DNA of 8,788 nucleotides, taken from contig QMVF01000024.1 in NCBI GenBank assembly GCA_003660965.1, positions 1 through 8,788 of the forward strand, in the 5' to 3' direction. Under the pieces are notes generated by a model. The model was not told the DNA's origin, did no database searches, and saw nothing but the letters and a program-made list of their open reading frames with translations. Positions 1-4,087 of the stretch are shown here, piece by piece. The position numbers and the translations under genes were made by a program. This DNA is from Microcaldota archaeon. GTDB taxonomy: Archaea > Micrarchaeota > Micrarchaeia > Burarchaeales > Burarchaeaceae. How positions within the stretch are numbered: the stretch's first letter is position 1; every line of letters begins with the position of its first letter.

Positions 1-28
1 CCACTAAGAATGCTTTCCAATAGTGCAT
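1..28 (-). CDS. 5' end of an unidentified protein, cut by the left window edge
   Basis: A start codon at 26-28 opens a frame reading M-H-Y-W-K-A-F-L-V before the window ends. Nine residues are too few to name a family; the run is hydrophobic and aromatic, so a membrane or secreted protein is possible but unproven. The call rests on the start signals rather than the peptide. A strong Shine-Dalgarno (GAGGTGA, minus strand, 33-39) lies 4 nt before the ATG, and a TATA-like box (58-70) lies about 36 nt upstream. The gene follows the histone gene on the same strand with a 59-nt gap. Confidence 0.6.
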
Positions 29-32
29 AAAT

Positions 33-39
33 TCACCTC
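33..39 (-). promoter_or_regulatory. Shine-Dalgarno site for the gene starting at 28
   Basis: On the minus strand this reads GAGGTGA, a 7-nt match to the complement of the archaeal 16S rRNA 3' end, followed by ATTT and ATG. It is one of the strongest SD sites in the window and is the main reason to believe the truncated gene at the left edge. Confidence 0.65.
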
Positions 40-57
40 GTACCTGCTTTGAACTGA

Positions 58-70
58 ACATATAAAAAGC
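58..70 (-). promoter_or_regulatory. TATA box for the left-edge gene
   Basis: The minus strand reads GCTTTTTATATGT, close to the archaeal TATA consensus. Its centre is about 36 nt before the ATG at 28, which predicts a leader of roughly 10 nt holding the SD site. The same T-tract lies just beyond the histone stop codon and may also terminate the histone transcript. Confidence 0.55.
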
Positions 71-77
71 TTAAAAT
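63..77 (-). terminator. Probable T-tract terminator of the histone gene
   Basis: Read on the minus strand, two T runs (TTTT at 73-76 and TTTTT at 64-68) follow the histone stop codon by about 11-24 nt. Archaeal RNA polymerase often terminates at T-rich stretches without a hairpin, and I see no hairpin here. The element overlaps the TATA box of the next gene. Confidence 0.45.
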
Positions 78-87
78 CTCGCGTGGA

Positions 88-327
88 CTAGCCCTTTGCA
101 ATTTCGATGTCTGTAGGAGTAACTGTTTTTCTTCCTGCATGCTGTGCTATTAGAGAGGCGCGCGCAGCTATTGAAAGCCCCCGCTCCTCAAGCACCTCAG
201 CAAGTGCTTCCACCGCACTCTTGCTTACCCTGTCCGCACCTACACGCCGTATCAGTCTTTCCATCGGCGCTCGTGGCAGTATTCTTCCTTCCTTGTGCTC
301 GCTCACTTTTGAAGCCCGCTTAGCCAT
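88..327 (-). CDS. Archaeal histone with basic N-terminal tail
   Basis: This 79-residue DNA-binding protein forms dimers that wrap DNA. Residues 16-78 align without gaps to HMfB of Methanothermus fervidus (offset 14): P18, R24, G30, R33-V34-S35, then R66-K67-T68 in the L2 DNA-contact loop. H63 and D73 correspond to the HMfB dimer-dimer contacts H49 and D59, so stacking into longer filaments is plausible. Two features depart from the 66-69-residue norm. About 15 extra N-terminal residues are rich in K, R and H (K3, R4, K7, H11, K12, R15). The C-terminus stops at helix 3 (I-A-K-G), lacking the final basic V-R-R-F-K-K segment. The start at 327 sits 24-25 nt from the TATA centre, predicting a leaderless mRNA. 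The fold assignment is very secure; a function for the tail is inference. Confidence 0.95.
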   Translation of the reverse strand: MAKRASKVSEHKEGRILPRAPMERLIRRVGADRVSKSAVEALAEVLEERGLSIAARASLIAQHAGRKTVTPTDIEIAKG

Positions 328-344
328 GCATGCCTATCGCGCGA

Positions 345-358
345 GCTTTATATAAAGC
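345..358 (-). promoter_or_regulatory. Palindromic TATA box of the histone gene
   Basis: GCTTTATATAAAGC is a perfect 14-nt palindrome. Its centre lies 24-25 nt from the histone ATG, the classic distance from an archaeal TATA box to the transcription start, so the histone mRNA is probably leaderless. Symmetry would let TBP bind in either direction, but the divergent TRAM gene has its own better-placed box at 387-397. Confidence 0.75.
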
Positions 359-386
359 CTGTGCATCGACAGGGAGCGTGAAATAA

Positions 387-397
387 GCTTTTAAGCT
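387..397 (+). promoter_or_regulatory. TATA box of the TRAM gene
   Basis: GCTTTTAAGCT lies about 47 nt before the ATG, which predicts a start of transcription near 417 and a leader of about 20 nt containing the SD site at 428-433. The 12-mer at 386-397 is an inverted repeat (AGCTT, TT, AAGCT). Confidence 0.5.
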
Positions 398-427
398 CGC
401 GGGGCGAGGTCTTTTCAGAGCTCTAGC

Positions 428-433
428 GAGGTG
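428..433 (+). promoter_or_regulatory. Shine-Dalgarno site of the TRAM gene
   Basis: GAGGTG ends 5 nt before the first of two tandem ATG codons (439 and 442). Either ATG is usable and the difference is a single residue. Confidence 0.65.
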
Positions 434-438
434 TAGAG

Positions 439-636
439 ATGATGGGTAACGCACCTGTTGAGGAAGGAAAGGAGTATGATGTAAAGATAGATGCGCAGGG
501 TAGCAAAGGGGATGGGATAGCTCATTATGAGGGCTTTGTAATCTTCGTACCAGGCGCTGAGGTAGGGCAGGAAGTGCGCGTGAAAATAACCGCAATTCGC
601 AGAACCTTTGCAATAGGGGAAGTCGTGCAGAAGTGA
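439..636 (+). CDS. Stand-alone TRAM-domain RNA-binding protein
   Basis: This 65-residue protein consists almost entirely of one TRAM domain, a small OB-like beta barrel that binds RNA and is otherwise fused to tRNA/rRNA modification enzymes. Diagnostic segments are the opening E-Y-D-V-K-I-D, the G-S-K-G-D-G-I-A-H-Y-E-G loop (about residues 21-32), F-V-I-F-V-P-G-A (33-40) and G-Q-E-V-R-V-K-I (43-50). Length and architecture match the free-standing TRAM proteins of archaea, some of which act as cold-responsive RNA chaperones. It is divergently placed from the histone gene and followed 44 nt later by glmS, with a hairpin-plus-T6 terminator spanning its stop codon. That suggests it is transcribed alone. 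The RNA-chaperone role is by family analogy. Confidence 0.9.
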   Translation: MMGNAPVEEGKEYDVKIDAQGSKGDGIAHYEGFVIFVPGAEVGQEVRVKITAIRRTFAIGEVVQK

Positions 637-649
637 AGCACGGTTTTTT
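624..649 (+). terminator. Hairpin plus T6 terminator at the end of the TRAM gene
   Basis: CGTGC (624-628) pairs perfectly with GCACG (638-642) across a 9-nt loop and is followed, after one G, by six T residues (644-649). This is the shape of an intrinsic terminator, and its stem spans the TRAM stop codon (634-636). The T-tract doubles as the TATA region of glmS. Confidence 0.6.
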
Positions 650-654
650 ATTAT
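643..654 (+). promoter_or_regulatory. TATA box of glmS
   Basis: GTTTTTTATTAT is centred about 31-32 nt before the glmS ATG. No SD-like sequence lies directly before the ATG (the preceding bases are CATAGATT), so a leaderless or nearly leaderless transcript is predicted. This leaves no room for a riboswitch or a glmS ribozyme. Confidence 0.55.
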
Positions 655-680
655 CTTCTTTCTAACTCATTCCATAGATT

Positions 681-2429
681 ATGTGCGGCATAGTTGGCTA
701 CATAGGCTACAGAAAGGCAGCTCCCACCATACTCAACTGCCTCAAGGCGCTTGAGTACAGGGGCTATGACAGTGCAGGCATAGCTACTGCAAGTAATGGG
801 AGCCTTCATGTGAAGCGAGATGTGGGAAAAATAGCAGAGGTGCATGAGAAGCATAATTTGCGTGATTTGGGGGGCTCCATAGGAATAGGGCATACTAGGT
901 GGGCCACTCATGGTGTGCCGAGCATGGCAAACGCGCATCCATTGGTTGACTGTACAGGCAAGCTTGCAATTGTGCATAATGGAGTGATTGAGAACTACTC
1001 TGAAATTAAAGAATGGCTGAGTAAGAAGGGGCATAAGTTCAAGTCTGATACAGATACTGAAGTTGCGGCTCATTTAATTGAGGAGAATTTGAAGAGGGGT
1101 TTGAATTTGGAAAAGGCTGTTGGAAGCGCAGTTGCCAGGTTTAAGGGAAATTATGCATTTGCAGTTCTGCGTTTAGGAGAGAAGAAGCTTGTTTTGGCGC
1201 GAGATGGCTCGCCTCTGGTGGTTGGCTTTGGAAAGAATGAGATGTTTGCAGCTAGCGATGTGCCTGCACTGCTGAAGTACACGAGGCAGTTTGCATTTAT
1301 GGAGGATGGAGATGTTGCAGTTATTACGCGCAAGGGTGCGCAGTTCATACATAAGGGGAGGAGAGTTAAGAGAAGAAAAACCAATGTGAACTGGAGCGCA
1401 GACATGGCTCAGAAGGAGGGCTGGCCTCATTTTACAATCAAGGAAATTAATGAGCAGGTTGTGAGCATACCGGCTGCCCTGCGCGTGGGGGTGAAGCGGG
1501 GTGCAGAGCTGGTGCGCAAGGCTAAGAGAATTCACATAATCGGTTGCGGCACTTCTTACCATGCTTCTTTGATTTTCAAGCAGCTGCTTGCAAACCATGC
1601 TGGCCTAGAGTGCGACGCTTGGGTTGCATCTGAGTACAAGGAAGGTGCTGTAATTAAGCCGGGCACGCTGGTAATAGCTGTAAGCCAGTCTGGTGAAACC
1701 CTTGATACTGCTTTGGCTGTAAAGCATGCCAAAGCTAAGAGGGCTAAAGTATTGGCAATTACAAATGTGGTAGGAAGCTCGCTTGCGCGGGGTGCAAATG
1801 CAAATATTTACATTAATGCAGGGCCCGAGGTTTCGGTTGTGGCTACTAAAACATTTACAGCTCAAGTGGCAGTTCTTACTTCACTTGCACTTGCGGTAGC
1901 TGGTAAGAAGCCCAAGAAGGGAAGGTTTGCAAAGAAAATTAAACAGGTTCTGAAGCTTGGAAGGCAGATAAAGAAGATTGCAAAGAAGCTGCGCACTACG
2001 AACGACTACTTCTTCATAGGCAGGGGCTTGATGGCTCCTGTTAGCATGGAGGGTGCGCTGAAGCTGAAGGAAATTGCATATGTTCATGCAGAAGCATACC
2101 CTGCTGGCGAGCTTAAGCATGGCCCGCTTAGCCTGATAGCTGATGGAATTCCAATAATAGCTCTTGCTCCCACTGGTGCAAATGAGCCTAAGATGCTAGG
2201 AAACATAAAGGAGTGCAAGGCAAGGGGTGGCAGGATTATGGCAGTTAGCAACAGCTTGCGCATAATACGCGAAGCAGACTGGGGGGTGAATATGCCCAAG
2301 GCGTGTGATGAGCTCACACCCCTGCTCTACATAATTCCACTCCAGCTTCTGGCCTACTATGCATGCTTGGAGCGCAAACTCGATCCGGACAAGCCGAGGA
2401 ATTTGGCCAAGAGCGTGACGGTTGAATAA
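681..2429 (+). CDS. glmS: Glutamine-fructose-6-phosphate aminotransferase (isomerizing)
   Basis: This 582-residue cytosolic enzyme makes glucosamine-6-phosphate from fructose-6-phosphate and glutamine, the first step toward UDP-GlcNAc for glycans and glycoprotein modification. The N-terminal class II glutamine amidotransferase domain (about 1-235) has the catalytic cysteine at position 2, which becomes residue 1 after Met removal. It also shows H-T-R-W-A-T-H-G (71-78), H-N-G-V-I-E-N-Y (99-106) and S-D-T-D-T-E (122-127). Two SIS sugar-isomerase domains follow, with C-G-T-S (289-292), S-Q-S-G-E-T (335-340) and the catalytic segment E457...K461...E464...H480, matching E. coli E481, K485, E488 and H504. 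The C-terminus ends in the usual L-A-K-S-V-T-V-E. A lysine-rich stretch around 405-445 joins the two SIS domains. The protein is slightly shorter than the E. coli enzyme (609). All key residues are present. Confidence 0.98.
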   Translation: MCGIVGYIGYRKAAPTILNCLKALEYRGYDSAGIATASNGSLHVKRDVGKIAEVHEKHNLRDLGGSIGIGHTRWATHGVPSMANAHPLVDCTGKLAIVHNGVIENYSEIKEWLSKKGHKFKSDTDTEVAAHLIEENLKRGLNLEKAVGSAVARFKGNYAFAVLRLGEKKLVLARDGSPLVVGFGKNEMFAASDVPALLKYTRQFAFMEDGDVAVITRKGAQFIHKGRRVKRRKTNVNWSADMAQKEGWPHFTIKEINEQVVSIPAALRVGVKRGAELVRKAKRIHIIGCGTSYHASLIFKQLLANHAGLECDAWVASEYKEGAVIKPGTLVIAVSQSGETLDTALAVKHAKAKRAKVLAITNVVGSSLARGANANIYINAGPEVSVVATKTFTAQVAVLTSLALAVAGKKPKKGRFAKKIKQVLKLGRQIKKIAKKLRTTNDYFFIGRGLMAPVSMEGALKLKEIAYVHAEAYPAGELKHGPLSLIADGIPIIALAPTGANEPKMLGNIKECKARGGRIMAVSNSLRIIREADWGVNMPKACDELTPLLYIIPLQLLAYYACLERKLDPDKPRNLAKSVTVE

Positions 2430-2430
2430 T

Positions 2431-2441
2431 AGTTTTTTAAC
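2431..2441 (+). promoter_or_regulatory. T-tract after glmS, likely TATA box of the ferritin-like gene
   Basis: AGTTTTTTAAC lies directly after the glmS stop codon (2427-2429) and about 36 nt before the ATG at 2473. It can serve as terminator for glmS and TATA box for the next gene. No hairpin precedes it. Confidence 0.5.
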
Positions 2442-2472
2442 AGTTTACTCCGACTATTACTTGGTGATATTT

Positions 2473-2904
2473 ATGGGGAAGGAGAAGTTACTTGAGATGC
2501 TAAATAAGGCAGTAGAGCTTGAGCACGCTGCACGAATTCAATATATGAGTCATGCTGGATTGGTAGCTGGAAGAGGGGCTGAAGGCATAATTGCAAGGCT
2601 TAAGGAAATTGCAAGCGATGAGCTGGAGCATGAAGGGCTGTTCAGAGAATGCATTGCGATTCTTGGAGGAACGCCGTCTATGAAGCTTGATGAAGTTTAC
2701 GAGGCAAAGGATGTGAAGAGCATACTTGAAGTGAACTTGAGGGAGGAGAAGAAGGCAGTTGACTTCTACAAGGAAATTTACAAGGAGCTTCAGAGCACCA
2801 AGGGCGAATTGCAGTATGAGTATGAGTACATTGAGCACCGCGTGCGCCACGTTATAATCGACGAGCAGGAGCATGCACTTGAGCTCACTACTCTAATGGG
2901 CTAG
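2473..2904 (+). CDS. Ferritin-like diiron protein (bacterioferritin-like fold)
   Basis: This 143-residue four-helix-bundle protein probably oxidises and/or stores iron, or removes peroxide. The diiron ligands lie at bacterioferritin spacing: E17 (helix 1), E50-x-x-H53 (helix 2), E91 or E92 (helix 3), E131-x-x-H134 (helix 4), compared with E18, E51/H54, E94 and E127/H130 in E. coli Bfr. The haem-binding Met52 of Bfr is replaced by Leu51, so haem binding is not expected. The protein is about 15 residues shorter than Bfr. The start at 2473 is preferred because GGTGAT (2463-2468) precedes it by 4 nt and homology begins there. A longer frame from 2422 would overlap the end of glmS and add 17 unrelated residues. 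The gene ends in a shared CTAG with the convergent gene. Whether it forms a 24-mer cage or acts as an oxidase is not decidable here. Confidence 0.88.
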   Translation: MGKEKLLEMLNKAVELEHAARIQYMSHAGLVAGRGAEGIIARLKEIASDELEHEGLFRECIAILGGTPSMKLDEVYEAKDVKSILEVNLREEKKAVDFYKEIYKELQSTKGELQYEYEYIEHRVRHVIIDEQEHALELTTLMG

Positions 2905-3170
2905 AAAGCAGTTCTGAAATACTTCCTCACTATCTGCTTTATTTTTTCTGCTTTTTGGGGGTTTAGTGAAACTTCCAAACCATAGGAAGTGGGCTTTGAA
3001 ATCAAAAGCCGCTCTTTTATGAGCTGCTCAGCTATTCGCTTGAAGTCACCTTTGAGATGAGAGGGTGCGCTTTTTGACAAGTTAGCAAACGAAGTATGAC
3101 TATGGCCCCACTTGCGTTTTCGTACAAGCTTGTGCAATATCGTCGATGCGAGTTCTTCATCTGATACCAT
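2901..3170 (-). CDS. Small basic protein, probable winged-helix DNA-binding
   Basis: This 89-residue protein has a first helix (about 3-20, ending R-K-R-K-W), an H-S-H-T turn, then K-G-D-F-K-R-I-A-E-Q-L-I-K as a candidate recognition helix. An S-K-P-T-S-Y-G-L-E-V-S-L-N-P hairpin resembling a wing follows, with a closing basic helix. From memory this K-P-T-S-Y-G...V-S-L-N-P pattern recurs in small uncharacterised archaeal proteins; I cannot name a family. The start at 3170 is preferred over an in-frame ATG at 3191. The only visible TATA box (3203-3212) is about 16 nt from 3191, which would place the transcription start downstream of that codon, whereas 3170 gives a leader of about 10 nt. Its stop codon overlaps that of the ferritin-like gene. 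It is divergent from a second regulator, a common layout for auto- or cross-regulation. DNA binding is an inference. Confidence 0.65.
   Translation of the reverse strand: MVSDEELASTILHKLVRKRKWGHSHTSFANLSKSAPSHLKGDFKRIAEQLIKERLLISKPTSYGLEVSLNPQKAEKIKQIVRKYFRTAF
2936..2956 (+). terminator. Possible T-rich terminator of the ferritin-like gene
   Basis: Two T-rich runs (around 2938-2947 and TTTTT at 2952-2956) begin about 35 nt past the ferritin stop codon. They lie inside the 3' end of the convergent gene, where they encode lysine-rich codons on the other strand. An archaeal T-tract terminator here would fit, because no non-coding space exists between the two genes. Confidence 0.35.
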
Positions 3171-3202
3171 GAGGTTCACTAATGAGGACATTCAAAGGAT
3201 AG

Positions 3203-3212
3203 ATTTATAAAC
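3203..3212. promoter_or_regulatory. Symmetric TATA box shared by two divergent regulator genes
   Basis: The octamer TTTATAAA (3204-3211) is palindromic and is the only good TATA-like element between the two divergent genes. Its centre is about 37 nt from the minus-strand ATG at 3170 and about 33 nt from the plus-strand ATG at 3241. Predicted transcription starts therefore fall close before each start codon. One element driving both directions is an inference from spacing. Confidence 0.5.
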
Positions 3213-3240
3213 TATGGCTGAGCAGGGTTCGTGTGATACA

Positions 3241-3561
3241 ATGGAAGAAAAATCGCTTTTGTTAGAATACTTTGGTGAGAACCCGATGCTCAGAATAATC
3301 GATTTTCTGCTTGACAACAGGCTCTTTGACTATTCAAAAAAGCAAATTGTTGAGGGAGCAGGCATAGGCAAGGCCACATTCTACAAATACTGGGACAGGC
3401 TGGAAAAGAAAGGAATTGTAAAAGTTACGAGGAGTTTTGGAAAGACGAAGTTGTATAAGCTGAACGAGCAGAACCCTGTTGTGAAGAAAATTATGGAAAT
3501 TGAGCTTGCGATGATAGAGGAGACTTCGCCTAAAAAGGCGAAGGCAATTGCATCGAGGTGA
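3241..3561 (+). CDS. Winged helix-turn-helix transcriptional regulator
   Basis: This 106-residue predicted regulator starts with N-P-M-L-R-I-I-D-F-L-L-D-N (14-26). The helix-turn-helix follows: S-K-K-Q-I-V-E-G-A-G-I (32-42), then recognition helix G-K-A-T-F-Y-K-Y-W-D-R-L-E-K-K-G (43-58). The wing is I-V-K-V-T-R...K-L-Y-K-L-N (59-75). A C-terminal helix (79-94) could support dimerisation. The pattern is typical of MarR/ArsR-like archaeal regulators. An in-frame ATG at 3214 exists but lies only about 6 nt from the TATA centre, so it would not be in the mRNA; 3241 is preferred and has GTGAT (3233-3237) just before it. The stop codon lies inside the SD of the next gene, so translation is probably coupled. 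It likely regulates its own operon; no ligand-binding domain is visible. Confidence 0.8.
   Translation: MEEKSLLLEYFGENPMLRIIDFLLDNRLFDYSKKQIVEGAGIGKATFYKYWDRLEKKGIVKVTRSFGKTKLYKLNEQNPVVKKIMEIELAMIEETSPKKAKAIASR
3524..3543 (+). other. Perfect 8-bp hairpin ahead of the zinc-ribbon gene
   Basis: CTTCGCCT and AGGCGAAG pair perfectly around an AAAA tetraloop. The hairpin lies in the last codons of the regulator gene (encoding S-P-K-K-A-K) and ends 11 nt before the SD of the next gene. No T-tract follows, so it is not an obvious terminator. It could affect translational coupling or mRNA stability, or be a protein-binding site in the DNA or RNA. Function is unproven. Confidence 0.5.
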
Positions 3562-3562
3562 T
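3555..3562 (+). promoter_or_regulatory. Near-perfect Shine-Dalgarno that fixes the zinc-ribbon start
   Basis: GAGGTGAT is an 8-nt match to the anti-SD and contains the TGA stop of the preceding gene. It rules out the GTG at 3558 and the ATG at 3561, which lie inside it, and points to the ATG at 3567 with 4-nt spacing. Confidence 0.75.
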
Positions 3563-3566
3563 GTTC

Positions 3567-3872
3567 ATGCGTAGTGAGAGCGTGAGATTTGGAAGAACTT
3601 TGGAGTGCGAGTGTGGTGCGCAGATGGACTTCAACTTAACTGCTAGCGCAAGCGTTTCATACCTGCACATACAGGCAAAGTGCCCAAATTGCAGAAAGGA
3701 TGTTGAGATTAGGGTTGATACAGGAGCAGCGGGAAGCACAGGCGGAAGCTTTGAGTTCCAAGATATAGGTGAAGAGGGCGAGGTGCAGGGAAGTGCGCCG
3801 GATACGAGCGGCTATTCGGAGGAGCCCAGTGCAGAATCCGGTGCCTACGATATATTTGACGAGCCGGGCTAA
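3567..3872 (+). CDS. Zinc-ribbon protein with acidic disordered tail, unknown function
   Basis: This 101-residue protein has two parts. Residues about 8-52 form a predicted zinc ribbon with C14-x-C16 and C39-x-x-C42 as ligands, separated by a beta-rich segment, then V-E-I-R-V-D. Residues 53-101 are rich in G, S and E with no hydrophobic core and look disordered and acidic, ending D-I-F-D-E-P-G. I recognise no named family. Zinc ribbons of this size in archaea often bind nucleic acid or act as adaptors in transcription or RNA processing, and the acidic tail could contact a basic partner. The following gene encodes a very basic peptide with a 12-nt gap, making it an obvious candidate partner. 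The gene is translationally coupled to the upstream regulator. Zinc binding is a good inference; partner and role are speculation. Confidence 0.75.
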   Translation: MRSESVRFGRTLECECGAQMDFNLTASASVSYLHIQAKCPNCRKDVEIRVDTGAAGSTGGSFEFQDIGEEGEVQGSAPDTSGYSEEPSAESGAYDIFDEPG

Positions 3873-3884
3873 AGTGGTGTGGAG

Positions 3885-4028
3885 ATGGCTGACAGAAACT
3901 GGGGAGCGTGGAGAAGGGAGCAGGAAAAGTTCAGTTCGGTGAAGAGCTCACAGGATTTTAGAAGGAAGAGGAAGGGTATGCTTGCGCGTTTTGTGGACTG
4001 GTTAAAGGGCCTGTTTGGCAAAAGGTAG
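3885..4028 (+). CDS. 47-residue highly basic peptide with amphipathic C-terminus
   Basis: A short frame that is easily missed because of its length. GGTG (3876-3879) lies 5 nt before the ATG and GGAG (3881-3884) abuts it; the gene begins 12 nt after the zinc-ribbon stop codon. It has 14 K/R against 5 D/E. The N-terminal third contains N-W-G-A-W-R-R-E. The middle is an R-R-K-R-K cluster (26-30). The end (32-47), M-L-A-R-F-V-D-W-L-K-G-L-F-G-K-R, would form an amphipathic helix with F36, V37, L40, L43 and F44 on one side, able to bind a membrane surface or a protein groove. No known family is recognised. Clean start signals, operon position and biased composition support a real gene. Possible roles include membrane anchoring, nucleic-acid binding or pairing with the acidic tail of the upstream protein. 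Confidence 0.65.
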   Translation: MADRNWGAWRREQEKFSSVKSSQDFRRKRKGMLARFVDWLKGLFGKR

Positions 4029-4030
4029 AT

Positions 4031-4042
4031 TAAGCTTAAAAG
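4031..4042 (+). promoter_or_regulatory. TATA box of the 255-residue protein gene
   Basis: TAAGCTTAAAAG resembles the TRAM promoter (a GCTT...AA core followed by TCG). Its centre is about 51 nt before the ATG at 4088, predicting a leader of about 25 nt. It lies 2 nt after the stop codon of the small basic peptide. Confidence 0.45.
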
Positions 4043-4075
4043 ATTCGTAGAGCATAGACAAGTCTCATTCTCAGC

Positions 4076-4081
4076 GAGGTG
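4076..4081 (+). promoter_or_regulatory. Shine-Dalgarno site of the 255-residue protein gene
   Basis: GAGGTG with a 6-nt spacing to the ATG at 4088 supports that start. Confidence 0.65.
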
Positions 4082-4087
4082 CATTGA

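Noticed and set aside
107..355. 82-codon open frame on the plus strand, antisense to the histone gene, with a TATA-like GCTTAAAA at 69-76
   Set aside because: The product is low-complexity S/A-rich and mirrors the histone codons. The upstream motif is better explained as the minus-strand T-tract and TATA box. An antisense RNA is not excluded but is unsupported.
320..613. 97-codon minus-strand frame across the histone promoter and TRAM gene
   Set aside because: It overlaps a convincing TRAM gene and the histone promoter, and its product is leucine/proline-rich without domain features.
637..680. Possible glmS ribozyme or riboswitch upstream of glmS
   Set aside because: Only 44 nt separate the genes and the transcript is predicted leaderless, so there is no room. 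The ribozyme is also a bacterial feature.
2302..2318. Inverted repeat GTGTGA...TCACAC near the end of glmS
   Set aside because: It is a short 6-bp repeat inside conserved coding sequence with no regulatory context.
2422..2472. Upstream in-frame ATG for the ferritin-like gene
   Set aside because: It overlaps the glmS stop codon, lies before the predicted TATA-directed transcript start, and adds residues with no family similarity.
3558..3566. GTG (3558) and ATG (3561) as starts of the zinc-ribbon gene
   Set aside because: Both lie within the GAGGTGAT Shine-Dalgarno; the ATG at 3567 has proper 4-nt spacing.
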